From: Microbacteriaceae bacterium
GTDB lineage: Bacteria > Actinomycetota > Actinomycetes > Actinomycetales > Microbacteriaceae
DNA length: 64,000 nucleotides
Assembly: GCA_019639055.1 (NCBI GenBank)
Contig: JAHBSP010000004.1
Location: forward strand, 62,001-126,000
Direction: 5' to 3'
Under the pieces are notes generated by a model. The model did no database searches and was not told the DNA's origin. It saw nothing but the letters and a program-made list of their open reading frames with translations. Of this stretch, positions 45,867-54,537 are shown one piece after another (positions within the stretch are counted from its first letter, which is position 1; each line of letters opens with the position of its first letter). The position numbers were made by a program, and so were the translations under genes.

Positions 45867-45942
45867 AAACTTCTCAAAAAGTGATCCGATTTCGGTATCA
45901 AACCGAACCTCGGAAAATCGGGGAAACAACTAGACTGATTCG

Positions 45943-46860
45943 GTGAATGAATCCGTGCCTAATCGTGGCGTCCTGCTTACTTTTAGCGCATATCTGCTTT
46001 GGGGATTTTTTCCGGCATTCTTTACTCTGCTAATTCCAGCTTCGCCCACCGAAGTTATTGGCGTTAGGGTAATCAGTTCTCTATTCTTCAGCTTGGTAGT
46101 GGTTACCATTTTTCGCTCTTGGAACCAACTAAAAGCTATATTCACTAATAAGCGCTCGTTTCTGACTTTCTTGGTCGGCGGAATCCTAGTTTTTCTAAAC
46201 TGGTACATCTACCTAATCGCCGTCCTTACCGGGCATGTTATTGAATCTGCACTCGGATATTTCATAAACCCGATCACAACAGTGCTTCTCGGGGTGGTCT
46301 TTTTCAAAGAAAACCTGAGACCTCTGCAGTGGATTGCTATTGGAATCGGAACCGTCGCCGTATTAGTGCTTTCAATAAGTTACGGGCAGTTCCCTTGGCT
46401 GGCGCTTTCTTTGGCGCTGACTTTCAGTGGCTACGCCCTAGTGAAAAACCGCTTTGCTAAAAATGTGCGAGCAGATGTCGGGGTGGCTGCTGAAACAATC
46501 GTGATTTTGCCTTTTGCCTTTATCGCGCTCTTCTATGTTGCAAGCACTGCTGAAGGGCTAGTATTTGGTACTGCCGGGCCGGCACACACCTTCTTCATGA
46601 TTATTGCCGGCCTGGTTACAATCATCCCGCTACTAATATTTGCTGCCGGAGCGAAATCAATCACCCTGGTAGCGATTGGGCTAATCCAGTTTGTAGCTCC
46701 TATCATGCAGTTCCTTTTCGGTTACCTGATTATGAAAGAACCGATGCCAGCCGAGCGCTGGGTAGGCTTCACGCTTATATGGGTAGCGCTTATTTTCGTT
46801 GTAGCCGACATGATAGTTTCTAACCGAAAAGGGCGAAGAGCTAAAACTACCGCTTTGTAA
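45943..46860 (+). CDS. rarD: RarD-type EamA permease
   Basis: 305 residues, GTG start, ten predicted membrane helices. It has the RarD signature start GVLLTFSAYLLWGFFPAFF, with GYFINPITTVLLGVVFFKE and IGLIQFVAPIMQFLFGYLIM. DMT-superfamily exporter; substrate not known (the name comes from chloramphenicol-sensitivity work). 76 bases after the HAD gene on the same strand. Confidence 0.9.
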   Translation: MNESVPNRGVLLTFSAYLLWGFFPAFFTLLIPASPTEVIGVRVISSLFFSLVVVTIFRSWNQLKAIFTNKRSFLTFLVGGILVFLNWYIYLIAVLTGHVIESALGYFINPITTVLLGVVFFKENLRPLQWIAIGIGTVAVLVLSISYGQFPWLALSLALTFSGYALVKNRFAKNVRADVGVAAETIVILPFAFIALFYVASTAEGLVFGTAGPAHTFFMIIAGLVTIIPLLIFAAGAKSITLVAIGLIQFVAPIMQFLFGYLIMKEPMPAERWVGFTLIWVALIFVVADMIVSNRKGRRAKTTAL

Positions 46861-46956
46861 CAATTCCAAAAAATCAACTATTTGGGCTGATTTAAATTCC
46901 GAATTCTTAAACTTTCTGTAATGATAAATAACCAGAACTTTGAGAGGAGCGACTGT

Positions 46957-48288
46957 TTGCAAACCACAGTAACTCACCGACGAAGTCTCCTATCGCTATT
47001 GTTCATGGGGTTAATGGCACTGATGGTGCTATTACCTGTAGCAGTGGCTGTTGCGGATGAGGGCGACGACGCTCCACCCGCCGGAATCCCAGTGGGATCC
47101 GTTGGAGACGAGTACAACTTCCAATTCACCGGAAACGTTCGCCACAACAGCGAGCCATTAGAGGGTGTGCGGATTTACATCGATGACAATGGCTATTTTG
47201 CCGAAGTGCTGACTGATGAGCGAGGCAGATGGAAGATTGGAGTTCCTGAGAAGATTTCCTACACAATCTCTCTCGATGAATTCACACTGCCTGATGGGGT
47301 CATAGTTACTGAGGGTGGCGCATCCAGGGTTGAAGAGTTTGGACTCACCGGTTCTAAGAGTGTGAACTTCTTTCTCGGCGAAGGTGTCCGGGTGGTCGTA
47401 AGTTTCTGGGATCAGCTCACTTCTCGACTTGTAAACGGTTTGAACTTTGGTTTGATGCTGGCACTGGCATCTATTGGCGCTTCGCTAATTTACGGAACAA
47501 CCGGTTTAGCGAACTTCGCGCATTCCGAATTTGTGACATTCGGTGCGCTTATAGCTTTCGTTGTCGGTGTTGGTTTTGAGGTGCCCATCTGGTTGGCAAT
47601 ACCAATAGCGGTGGCACTCACGGGAGCGCTCGGGTATTTCCAAGATATTGTGCTCTGGAAGCCTCTTCGTCGCAGAGGTATGGGGCTTGCGCCGCTAATG
47701 ATTGTCAGCATCGGTCTAGCCATGGTCATGCGCTACATTTTCCAGTTTGCAATCGGTGGTGACACCCTGCAACTTCCAGGATCCGGTCAGGAAAAAATCA
47801 CTCTTATCGCCAATATCCAGCTGTCGATTATCGACATGGTGAGCATGGGCGTTAGCATCGTGGTTCTAATTGCTGTTGCTCTATGGCTAATGAAATCTAA
47901 GCTCGGTAAAGCAACTCGTGCAGTGAGCGATAACGCTTCACTGGCTGCAGCTAGCGGTATCGATGTCGACCGCGTGGTTCGCGTTGTCTGGGTTGTTGCC
48001 GCATCCCTTGCCGGTCTTGGCGGTATCCTCTGGGCATACTTCCGTCCCGGCATCCGTTGGGATATGGGCATGCAGGTGCTGATGCTTATCTTCGCTGCAA
48101 TCATCCTCGGTGGTATTGGCACTGCATTCGGAGCCCTCGTCGGCTCAATCATCATCGGTATCCTGGTAGAAACTTCTACACTCTGGATTCCTTCAGACCT
48201 CAAATACGTTGGTGCACTCGGCGCTCTTATCATCGTGCTGCTATTCAAGCCACAAGGATTACTTGGCCGAAAAGAGAGGGTGGGTTAG
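46957..48288 (+). CDS. livH: LivH-type ABC permease with an added exported N-terminal domain
   Basis: About 443 residues from TTG at 46957, chosen because GGAG lies seven bases before it; the ATG at 46921 has no ribosome site. A signal peptide (SLLSLLFMGLMALMVLLPVAVAVA) is followed by an exported domain of about 115 residues (YNFQFTGNVRHNSEPLEGVR, then VLTDERGRWKIGVPE), which looks like a carboxypeptidase-regulatory/Ig-like fold. Then comes the ordinary permease with about eight helices, GLANFAHSEFVTFGA and the C-terminal LLFKPQGLLGRKERV. Branched-chain amino-acid or urea uptake; first gene of livHMGF. Confidence 0.9.
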   Translation: MQTTVTHRRSLLSLLFMGLMALMVLLPVAVAVADEGDDAPPAGIPVGSVGDEYNFQFTGNVRHNSEPLEGVRIYIDDNGYFAEVLTDERGRWKIGVPEKISYTISLDEFTLPDGVIVTEGGASRVEEFGLTGSKSVNFFLGEGVRVVVSFWDQLTSRLVNGLNFGLMLALASIGASLIYGTTGLANFAHSEFVTFGALIAFVVGVGFEVPIWLAIPIAVALTGALGYFQDIVLWKPLRRRGMGLAPLMIVSIGLAMVMRYIFQFAIGGDTLQLPGSGQEKITLIANIQLSIIDMVSMGVSIVVLIAVALWLMKSKLGKATRAVSDNASLAAASGIDVDRVVRVVWVVAASLAGLGGILWAYFRPGIRWDMGMQVLMLIFAAIILGGIGTAFGALVGSIIIGILVETSTLWIPSDLKYVGALGALIIVLLFKPQGLLGRKERVG

Positions 48289-48291
48289 CAA

Positions 48292-49269
48292 ATGGATATC
48301 TTCGGTCTACTTCAAAATACCCTCAACTGGCTTATTCACCCCCAGACACTTGCGTATGCTCTAGCTGCGCTCGGTCTAGCGGTGCACTTCGGATATACCG
48401 GCCTACTGAACATGGGTGTTGCAGGCTTCATGGCTATCGGAGCCTACGGCTACGCGATGAGCGTGCTGCACCTTGGGCTCCCTTGGTACCTAGCCATGCT
48501 AGTTGCGTTGGTTGCAGCAGCAATCTTCGCGCTCATCCTCGGCATTCCAACCCTGCGTCTACGAGCGGACTATCTAGCTATCGTGACACTAGCCGCGGCT
48601 GAGGTTGTGCGCTACCTTCTCACCACGACAGTGTTCGACGAGTGGACTAACTCAGCTGACGGTCTAGCTCAATACCATGACTCGTTCAGGGGCTCTAACC
48701 CATTGCCCGAAGGCACCTACGGTATCTGGCCTTGGATTTACAACGAGCAGGGCTGGTGGATGCGCGTATTTGGTATTCTGCTAGTCGCTGGAGCGGCATG
48801 GTGGGTTTGGTCACTCATGCGCAGCCCTTGGGGAAGAGTCATCAAGGGTATACGTGAAGACGAGGATGCTGTGCGCGCCCTGGGTAAGAACGTGTTCGGC
48901 TACAAGATGCAGTCGCTAATCTTCGGTGGTGTACTTGCTGCGCTCGGTGGTATCGTCATTTCTCTCCAGAGCGCTGTGGTCCCGAGCTTTTACCAGACAA
49001 ACCTAACCTTCATGGTTTGGACTGCTCTGCTCCTTGGTGGTGCAGCAACAGTATTTGGTCCAATTGTCGGTTCTATGCTGTTCTGGTTCGTAATGAGCCT
49101 CTTGGACTACGCTTTACCGGCGTTAGCAAATATGGGCATCCTGCCAATCAGCAACATCCAAGCCGGTATCCTCCGGTTCATAATCGTCGGTGTGGCATTG
49201 ATGCTGCTGGTGATTTTCAGACCGCAAGGATTGTTCGGAAACAAGAAGGAGTTGACCTTTGCCAAGTAA
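48292..49269 (+). CDS. livM: LivM-type ABC permease
   Basis: 325 residues, about ten membrane helices. GLLNMGVAGFMAIGAYGYA and the ABC-contact loop SPWGRVIKGIREDEDAVRAL, ending in the family tail LLVIFRPQGLFG. Pairs with LivH to form the channel. Three bases after livH; its end overlaps livG by 11 bases. Confidence 0.95.
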   Translation: MDIFGLLQNTLNWLIHPQTLAYALAALGLAVHFGYTGLLNMGVAGFMAIGAYGYAMSVLHLGLPWYLAMLVALVAAAIFALILGIPTLRLRADYLAIVTLAAAEVVRYLLTTTVFDEWTNSADGLAQYHDSFRGSNPLPEGTYGIWPWIYNEQGWWMRVFGILLVAGAAWWVWSLMRSPWGRVIKGIREDEDAVRALGKNVFGYKMQSLIFGGVLAALGGIVISLQSAVVPSFYQTNLTFMVWTALLLGGAATVFGPIVGSMLFWFVMSLLDYALPALANMGILPISNIQAGILRFIIVGVALMLLVIFRPQGLFGNKKELTFAK

Positions 49270-50152
49270 CGAGAAAAACTCCAACGCTCCAAAGAAAGCG
49301 ATCGACCTTCACGTAGGTGAGATGGTTCCTGGGGTAGCTAAAAAAGATCCGATTATCGTCGCAGAAGGCGTGAAACGCAGTTTCGGCGGTCTGGTTGCAG
49401 TAGATGTTGAACATCTGGAAATTCCTCGGAATGCAATCACCGCTCTGATTGGCCCAAACGGTGCTGGAAAGACCACACTTTTCAATCTGCTTTCTGGGTT
49501 TGATAAGCCTGACCATGGTGACTGGAAGTTTGACGGAACTAATCTTTCCGGCATCCCAGCATTCAAAACCGCCAAACTCGGCCAGGTGCGCACTTTCCAG
49601 CTAACCAAAGCACTCGGTCTCTTGACAGTGCTCGAGAATATGAAACTTGGTGCAAAGGGGCAGCGTGGAGAAAGCTTCTGGGTTGGGCCATTCAAAGGTC
49701 TATGGAACAAGCAAGAGCAAGAAATTGAAGAAAAGGCTAGAGGCCTGCTTCAACGCTTCAAGCTTGATGCTAAAGAAGCTGACTTCGCCGCAGAACTATC
49801 TGGTGGTCAACGTAAGCTACTCGAAATGGCTAGGGCACTTATGACCGACCCAACCCTGGTGATGCTTGACGAGCCAATGGCCGGTGTGAACCCTGCACTT
49901 ACTCAAAGTCTGCTCGATCATATTCTCGGCTTAAAAGAAAGTGGCATGACCGTGCTTTTCGTTGAACACGATATGCACATGGTCCGCCACATTGCCGACT
50001 GGGTTGTAGTTATGGCTGAAGGAAAGATCGTCGCCGAGGGTGACCCTGAATCAGTTATGAAGAACCCAGCCGTAATCGACGCCTACCTTGGTGCACACCA
50101 GGACGTAGACCTCGGTGTTGTTACTGGCCGTATTGCTGCAGAGGATGTTTAA
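49259..50152 (+). CDS. livG: LivG-type ABC ATPase
   Basis: 297 residues. TTG start with AAGGAG nine bases upstream inside the end of livM. Walker A GPNGAGKTTLF, signature LSGGQRKLLEMARAL, Walker B LVMLDEPMAGVNP, and switch FVEHDMHMV. The N-terminal tail of about 30 residues before the ATPase fold is longer than usual. Energises the LivHM channel with LivF. Confidence 0.95.
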   Translation: MPSNEKNSNAPKKAIDLHVGEMVPGVAKKDPIIVAEGVKRSFGGLVAVDVEHLEIPRNAITALIGPNGAGKTTLFNLLSGFDKPDHGDWKFDGTNLSGIPAFKTAKLGQVRTFQLTKALGLLTVLENMKLGAKGQRGESFWVGPFKGLWNKQEQEIEEKARGLLQRFKLDAKEADFAAELSGGQRKLLEMARALMTDPTLVMLDEPMAGVNPALTQSLLDHILGLKESGMTVLFVEHDMHMVRHIADWVVVMAEGKIVAEGDPESVMKNPAVIDAYLGAHQDVDLGVVTGRIAAEDV

Positions 50153-50154
50153 GA

Positions 50155-50889
50155 ATGAGTGACGAGAGAGTAATTGACGTAACCGACCTGGTTGCTGGAT
50201 ACCTACCGGGCGTAAATATCCTCAATGGAACAAACATCCACGTTAACAAGGGTGAGTTGATCGGAATTATCGGCCCCAACGGCGCCGGTAAATCAACACT
50301 TCTGAAAGCAATCTTTGGACTTGTTAAGGTGCGCGAAGGTGACATCACTCTTCACGGTGAGAGTATCGCCAACCTGCGTGCGAACCAGCTTGTTGCTAAA
50401 GGAATCGGTTTTGTCCCGCAGACCAATAACGTGTTCCCGACCCTGACCATTGCAGAAAACCTGCAGATGGGTGCTTACCAAGAACCGCGGAAGTACAAGG
50501 AAAGACTAGATTTTGTCACCAGTATCTTCTCTGAGCTCGGTTCTCGCTTAAACCAGCGTGCAGGGTCGCTCTCCGGTGGTGAACGCCAAATGGTCGCTAT
50601 GTCTCGTGCACTGATGATGGATCCACACGTGCTTCTCCTAGACGAACCAAGTGCCGGTCTTTCACCAGTGCGTCAGGATGATGCGTTTATTCGCGTTTCA
50701 GACATCAACAAAGCTGGAGTGACCACGATTATGGTTGAGCAGAACGCCCGCCGCTGCTTACAGATTTGTGACCGTGGTTATGTGCTCGATCAGGGTAAGG
50801 ATGCCTACACCGGCTCTGGTCGCGACCTACTCAATGACCCTAAGGTGATCGGACTATATCTCGGCACACTGGGCGAAGCCGCTAAATAG
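50155..50889 (+). CDS. livF: LivF-type ABC ATPase
   Basis: 244 residues. Walker A GPNGAGKSTLL, signature LSGGERQMVAMSRAL, Walker B VLLLDEPSAGLSP, switch MVEQNARR. Two bases after livG. Last gene of livHMGF, followed by a strong bidirectional terminator shared with the convergent livK. Confidence 0.95.
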   Translation: MSDERVIDVTDLVAGYLPGVNILNGTNIHVNKGELIGIIGPNGAGKSTLLKAIFGLVKVREGDITLHGESIANLRANQLVAKGIGFVPQTNNVFPTLTIAENLQMGAYQEPRKYKERLDFVTSIFSELGSRLNQRAGSLSGGERQMVAMSRALMMDPHVLLLDEPSAGLSPVRQDDAFIRVSDINKAGVTTIMVEQNARRCLQICDRGYVLDQGKDAYTGSGRDLLNDPKVIGLYLGTLGEAAK

Positions 50890-50980
50890 CCGCTAGAGGC
50901 TCTGAAACTAGCTCGACCACATGCATTTGTGCAATTGACCAATTCAAGCCTTTAAATCGCAAAATAATGGCTTAAATGCT

Positions 50981-51007
50981 AAGAGCCCCGGATAATCCGG
51001 GGCTCTT
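50981..51007. terminator. Bidirectional intrinsic terminator between livF and livK
   Basis: Perfect 13-base arms AAGAGCCCCGGAT / ATCCGGGGCTCTT around one A (in practice an 11-pair stem with a small loop), followed by TGCTTT on the plus strand and AGCATTT on the minus strand. Ends both converging transcripts. Confidence 0.9.
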
Positions 51008-51024
51008 GCTTTACCTAACGAGGT

Positions 51025-52278
51025 TTATCGGGTTGCGATCCTCTGGTATAGGTTGTCTGCACCGTACTGGAAGATACCGATGCTTGCTTCGGTTGGGTCA
51101 CCTGCAGCGTCAAACTTAACACCGCCGGAGAAACCATCGTAGTCAACTACTCCACCATCAAGGATGATCTGAGCACCTGCTGCGAATGAAGTTACCTTAG
51201 TACCGTTACCGGAACCACCAGATACTTCCTGAAGCTTTGCAGCGATGTCTGCTGGAGCTACGGAGTTTGCAGCAAGGGCTGCAAGAGCTAGCAGGATAAC
51301 AGCGTCGTAAGACTCAGCACCGTAAGCGAATTCCTTTAGCTCGTCAGCGGTTGGAGCATATTCTGCCCAAGCAGCCTTTAGCTTGTTCTGGAAGTCAGAA
51401 GTGGTGTCTGGACCAGGAAGTGTACCCTTAGCACCTTCGAAGCTAGCGGTAATTTCATCACCGAATTGAGCGAGGTTACCGTCAACTAGGTAGGTGTTTG
51501 CTAGATCGAAACCGGCTGCATCAAGTGCTGGACCGATGGTGTAGATCTGGTTGAAGGTAATCAGCGCAATAGCTGATGGGTTTGCTGCTAGAACTTCAGC
51601 GATCTGGGAGTCGAAGGTTGAGTCACCTGCGTTGAATGGCACGGACTTAACAACTTCACCGCCAGCTGCCTCAAATGTTGCAGCGGTAACCTTCTCAAGA
51701 CCTGAACCGTATGCGTCGTTGATCCAGATGATACCGAGGGTCTCGTGATCTTCTGCAATCAGGTTACCTAGAACCTCACCCTGAAGTAGGTCAGATGGAG
51801 CGGTACGGAAGTAAAGTCCGTTGTCGTTCCAGGTGGTGAAGTCTGGGGAAGTGTTTGCTGGTGAGAAAGTGATTACACCTGCGCTAACAGCGTCGTCAAG
51901 GAATAGCTTGGTAACACCAGATGATGCAGCACCGATAAGAGCTGCTACCTTCTCGTTAAGAAGCCTTGGAACAGTGGTAGCCCAAGCGTTGTTCACTGGG
52001 TCACCGGAGTCACCGTAAACTACCTCTACTTTGATGCCGAGGTTAGCGTCGTTGATTTCCTTAGCGGCTAGGTAAACACCAGCTTCCTCAGGTGGGCCGA
52101 GGAAGTTTAGTTCACCGGTCTGTGGGAGTACAGTACCGATCTTTAGTACAAGTTCTTCGCGAGGTGTCTCTTCCTCAGCTGGAGCACATCCAGCAAGTAC
52201 GAGTGCACCGGCAGCTACAACGGCAACGCCGCTGACAAGCTTACGAAGATTCTTTGAGCTGTTTTGGCTTTCGCTCAT
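51025..52278 (-). CDS. livK: Branched-chain amino-acid/amide-type binding lipoprotein (LivK-like)
   Basis: About 417 residues. AGGAG abuts the first ATG (52284) and is six bases before the second (52278), which I prefer. Lipoprotein signal VSGVAVVAAGALVLAGC (lipobox LAGC) and a type I periplasmic-binding fold (LKIGTVLPQTGELNFLGPP, GAASSGVTKLFLDDA, YGSGLEKVTAATFEAAGGEV). Captures ligand for LivHMGF, to which it converges; a separate, strongly structured promoter region lets it be expressed alone. Ligand not determinable. Confidence 0.93.
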   Translation of the reverse strand: MSESQNSSKNLRKLVSGVAVVAAGALVLAGCAPAEEETPREELVLKIGTVLPQTGELNFLGPPEEAGVYLAAKEINDANLGIKVEVVYGDSGDPVNNAWATTVPRLLNEKVAALIGAASSGVTKLFLDDAVSAGVITFSPANTSPDFTTWNDNGLYFRTAPSDLLQGEVLGNLIAEDHETLGIIWINDAYGSGLEKVTAATFEAAGGEVVKSVPFNAGDSTFDSQIAEVLAANPSAIALITFNQIYTIGPALDAAGFDLANTYLVDGNLAQFGDEITASFEGAKGTLPGPDTTSDFQNKLKAAWAEYAPTADELKEFAYGAESYDAVILLALAALAANSVAPADIAAKLQEVSGGSGNGTKVTSFAAGAQIILDGGVVDYDGFSGGVKFDAAGDPTEASIGIFQYGADNLYQRIATR

Positions 52279-52311
52279 GCTCATCTCCTATTGGTTTGGT
52301 AGGGAAAGTTG

Positions 52312-52439
52312 CTATCGAAGTGATAGAAACTGACTACTAAAGTAACTGCCATGCGCTATTTCTAGCAATTTATAAACATTACGAAATAGTAAAGTGACAT
52401 CAATTGTTACGAAAAGTTGAATCCAAGTTCTTACGGAAA
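52312..52439. promoter_or_regulatory. Repeat-rich upstream region of livK
   Basis: CTATC-gaagt-GATAG dyad at 52312-52326. Three direct copies of TTACGRAA at 52379-52386, 52407-52414 and 52431-52438. CTATTTC (52356-52362) mirrors GAAATAG (52383-52389). On the minus strand TTGATG-16-TAATGT is a possible promoter. It suggests regulated livK transcription; the factor is unknown. Confidence 0.4.
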
Positions 52440-52458
52440 CTAGCTACTTCTCGGTTAA

Positions 52459-53421
52459 TTACGCAGAAAAACCCAACAGCACGCAGGCAATAATTGCGAG
52501 AGAGATCCCAAAAATCTGGCGTATATTTAGTCGTTCTTTCAATAGCGTAGTGGCCAATAAAACCGTGAACACCGGATACAAACCCATAACCACAGCAACT
52601 GGCGCCATCTCGCCATTTTGCAAACCAAGCAGAAGCGCGATGTTGGCTAGTCCCATAAGCAGGCCACCGAAAATCACTGAAAGTAGCACCACTTTACTTC
52701 GCCAAGCAACCGCACTTGGGACAGCATCATCGTGAGATTCAATAACAGATATTTTGGAACGGAACTTCTTGGAATACTTGCGGGCGAACATCAAGCAAGT
52801 CATTATGGCCATCCCGATAATGATTTCAAACAGCACTGGCAGTAGCCCGGCATCATCCGGTGCATAGTCTAGAAAAACTACCGAGATCCCTAAACCACCA
52901 AAAGCGGAAAACACCGCTAGAACAAGACCGAGCTTTGGCACCTTTTTTGGTGATGACTCTGCCTGCGCAGATCCATCTAAGTCCTTCAGATCAGTGTCGG
53001 ATGTCTTATCAGACTTACCCTCAATCGTCACTAATAAGGTGGCGACCAATGCAAAACCAATGCCCACCCAAGCAAGCGCTCCAATATCGTCACCTCGAAC
53101 CACCGCGACAATCAAAGGAGGGAATGCCTGCAGCATCGCAATTAGTGGAGAAATGATGCTGATAGGACCGATAGCGAGCGCGGCATAAAAACAGAGCAAA
53201 CCAAATACAGCAAAAAATCCTGCCGCTAACCCGGTCCATAATGCCTGTGTGCTGAACACCGCTGGCACGAAAGGAGTCGCCGCAGCTATTCCAATCATCC
53301 CTGCCAAATAAACGAAACCGGTGACCGAAACAACCGAACGTTTTCGGCTCGCAAAACCGGCGAGAAAATCAGAAATGCCGTAGGACAGGCTTGAGACCAA
53401 TGCCCAAATTATGCCTGCCAT
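52459..53421 (-). CDS. EamA-family (DMT) permease
   Basis: 320 residues with ten predicted membrane helices in two repeats (IIWALVSSLSYGISDFLAGF start; SVIFGGLLMGLANIALLLGL in repeat two). A cytoplasmic loop of about 30 charged residues (KSDKTSDTDLKDLDG) separates the halves. Drug/metabolite transporter with unknown substrate. Upstream of livK on the same strand but 180 bases away with its own control region between. Confidence 0.88.
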   Translation of the reverse strand: MAGIIWALVSSLSYGISDFLAGFASRKRSVVSVTGFVYLAGMIGIAAATPFVPAVFSTQALWTGLAAGFFAVFGLLCFYAALAIGPISIISPLIAMLQAFPPLIVAVVRGDDIGALAWVGIGFALVATLLVTIEGKSDKTSDTDLKDLDGSAQAESSPKKVPKLGLVLAVFSAFGGLGISVVFLDYAPDDAGLLPVLFEIIIGMAIMTCLMFARKYSKKFRSKISVIESHDDAVPSAVAWRSKVVLLSVIFGGLLMGLANIALLLGLQNGEMAPVAVVMGLYPVFTVLLATTLLKERLNIRQIFGISLAIIACVLLGFSA

Positions 53422-53494
53422 GGCACTTCACACTTCCTGTTGTTGAGCCAATATATGCTTAGTGGCTCAAAACTTTTTAGAAGAAACCGACCTG

Positions 53495-54199
53495 TTACTT
53501 CTTGCCGCCACCAAGGAGACCACCGAGGAGACCACCAAGATCAAGACCACCAGAGGACTGGGTGTTACTAGAACCACCCAAGACACCGCCAAGCAAACCA
53601 CCAAGGTCAAGTCCGCCACCGGATGACTGCTGTTGCTGTCCTCCGCCAAGCATGCCACCTAGCAATCCGCCAAGGTCAAGACCACCAGAAGACTGCTGCT
53701 GGCCACCACCAAGGATACCTCCGAGAAGACCACCAAGGTCAAGACCACCGGATGACTGGGTTTCTTCGGCCTTTGAACCGCCACCAAAAATATTTGAGGC
53801 AATGTAGCTCATCACGATGGGCGCAAGGAAAGGAAGCGCTTTCTGAATTAGTCCACCAATATCGAAACCTGCACCGGCCTCTTCACCGGCAGCCGCAAGA
53901 GTGGAAACAACTTTCTTTTCGTTGCTACCGAAAACGTTCTTAACGATCTTCTTACCGTCTTTGGCATCAACAGCAGCCAAGTCAACAGTCTTACCTGCGG
54001 TTAGATCATTGTTGTGCTGCAAAAGAGCGGCTAAAAGTGAGTCAGCGCCACCAGATTCTGCGTTAGCTCCCAAACCCTGGATAAGTGCAGGAAGAGCTGT
54101 AACAACCGCTGCTTCGGTTTCTTTCTTGGAAGCCCCGATTTCTTTTGCCAAATCAGCAACAGGAATCTGCTTTAGTAAGTCTTGAAGATCAAATGCCAT
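53495..54199 (-). CDS. DUF937 protein with Gly-Leu-rich repeats
   Basis: 234 residues. Residues 1-140 are a DUF937-like helical domain (MAFDLQDLLKQIPVADLAKE, ALPALIQGLGANAESGG, ALPFLAPIVMSYI). Residues 148-232 are four imperfect repeats of QSSGGLDLGGLLGGxLGGG with Gln-rich spacers and periods of 21, 22 and 23 residues. No signal peptide. DUF937 proteins are widespread and uncharacterised; the glycine-leucine repeats could self-assemble. ATG start. Confidence 0.85.
   Translation of the reverse strand: MAFDLQDLLKQIPVADLAKEIGASKKETEAAVVTALPALIQGLGANAESGGADSLLAALLQHNNDLTAGKTVDLAAVDAKDGKKIVKNVFGSNEKKVVSTLAAAGEEAGAGFDIGGLIQKALPFLAPIVMSYIASNIFGGGSKAEETQSSGGLDLGGLLGGILGGGQQQSSGGLDLGGLLGGMLGGGQQQQSSGGGLDLGGLLGGVLGGSSNTQSSGGLDLGGLLGGLLGGGKK
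53498..53758. repeat. Coding tandem repeats in the DUF937 gene
   Basis: Four degenerate units of 63-69 bases encoding SSGGLDLGGLLGG-type repeats. Units differ in the linker (QQQ, QQQQ, SSNT), so the array may vary in copy number between strains. Confidence 0.7.
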
Positions 54200-54277
54200 T
54201 TTGTTGGCCTTTCATGTAGGAGATACGTATTCAAAATTACTCCTAAATCGTGCCGGACGCTAACAGTAACCAATTTG

Positions 54278-54351
54278 TAGCTGGAGCGGGACTCGAACCC
54301 GCGACCTCACGATTATGAGTCGTGCGCTCTCACCTACTGAGCTACCCAGCC
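54278..54351 (-). tRNA. tRNA-Met (CAT)
   Basis: Minus strand: acceptor GGCTGGG / TCCAGCT with G-U pairs at both ends, anticodon stem-loop CACGA-CTCATAA-TCGTG with anticodon CAT, T-loop GTTCGAGTC, discriminator A, no encoded CCA. It lacks the three G-C pairs of initiators in the anticodon stem, so it is elongator Met (a CAT tRNA-Ile2 for TilS cannot be fully excluded). Confidence 0.93.
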
Positions 54352-54402
54352 ATCAACCGTAATTTTACGTAAATTCTCTCTAATAGGCGATGGGAGAATT
54401 TG

Positions 54403-54474
<72 letters not shown>

Positions 54475-54537
54475 GATTTGCACCAAAAGGCACTAGGTGA
54501 GAATAGCATGAAATAGCCCTTCACCGCTATTTTCTAT

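Noticed and set aside
53498-53758. CRISPR-like spacing of repeats
   Set aside because: The repeats are in frame, encode Gly-Leu units and differ from each other; there are no unique spacers and no cas genes.
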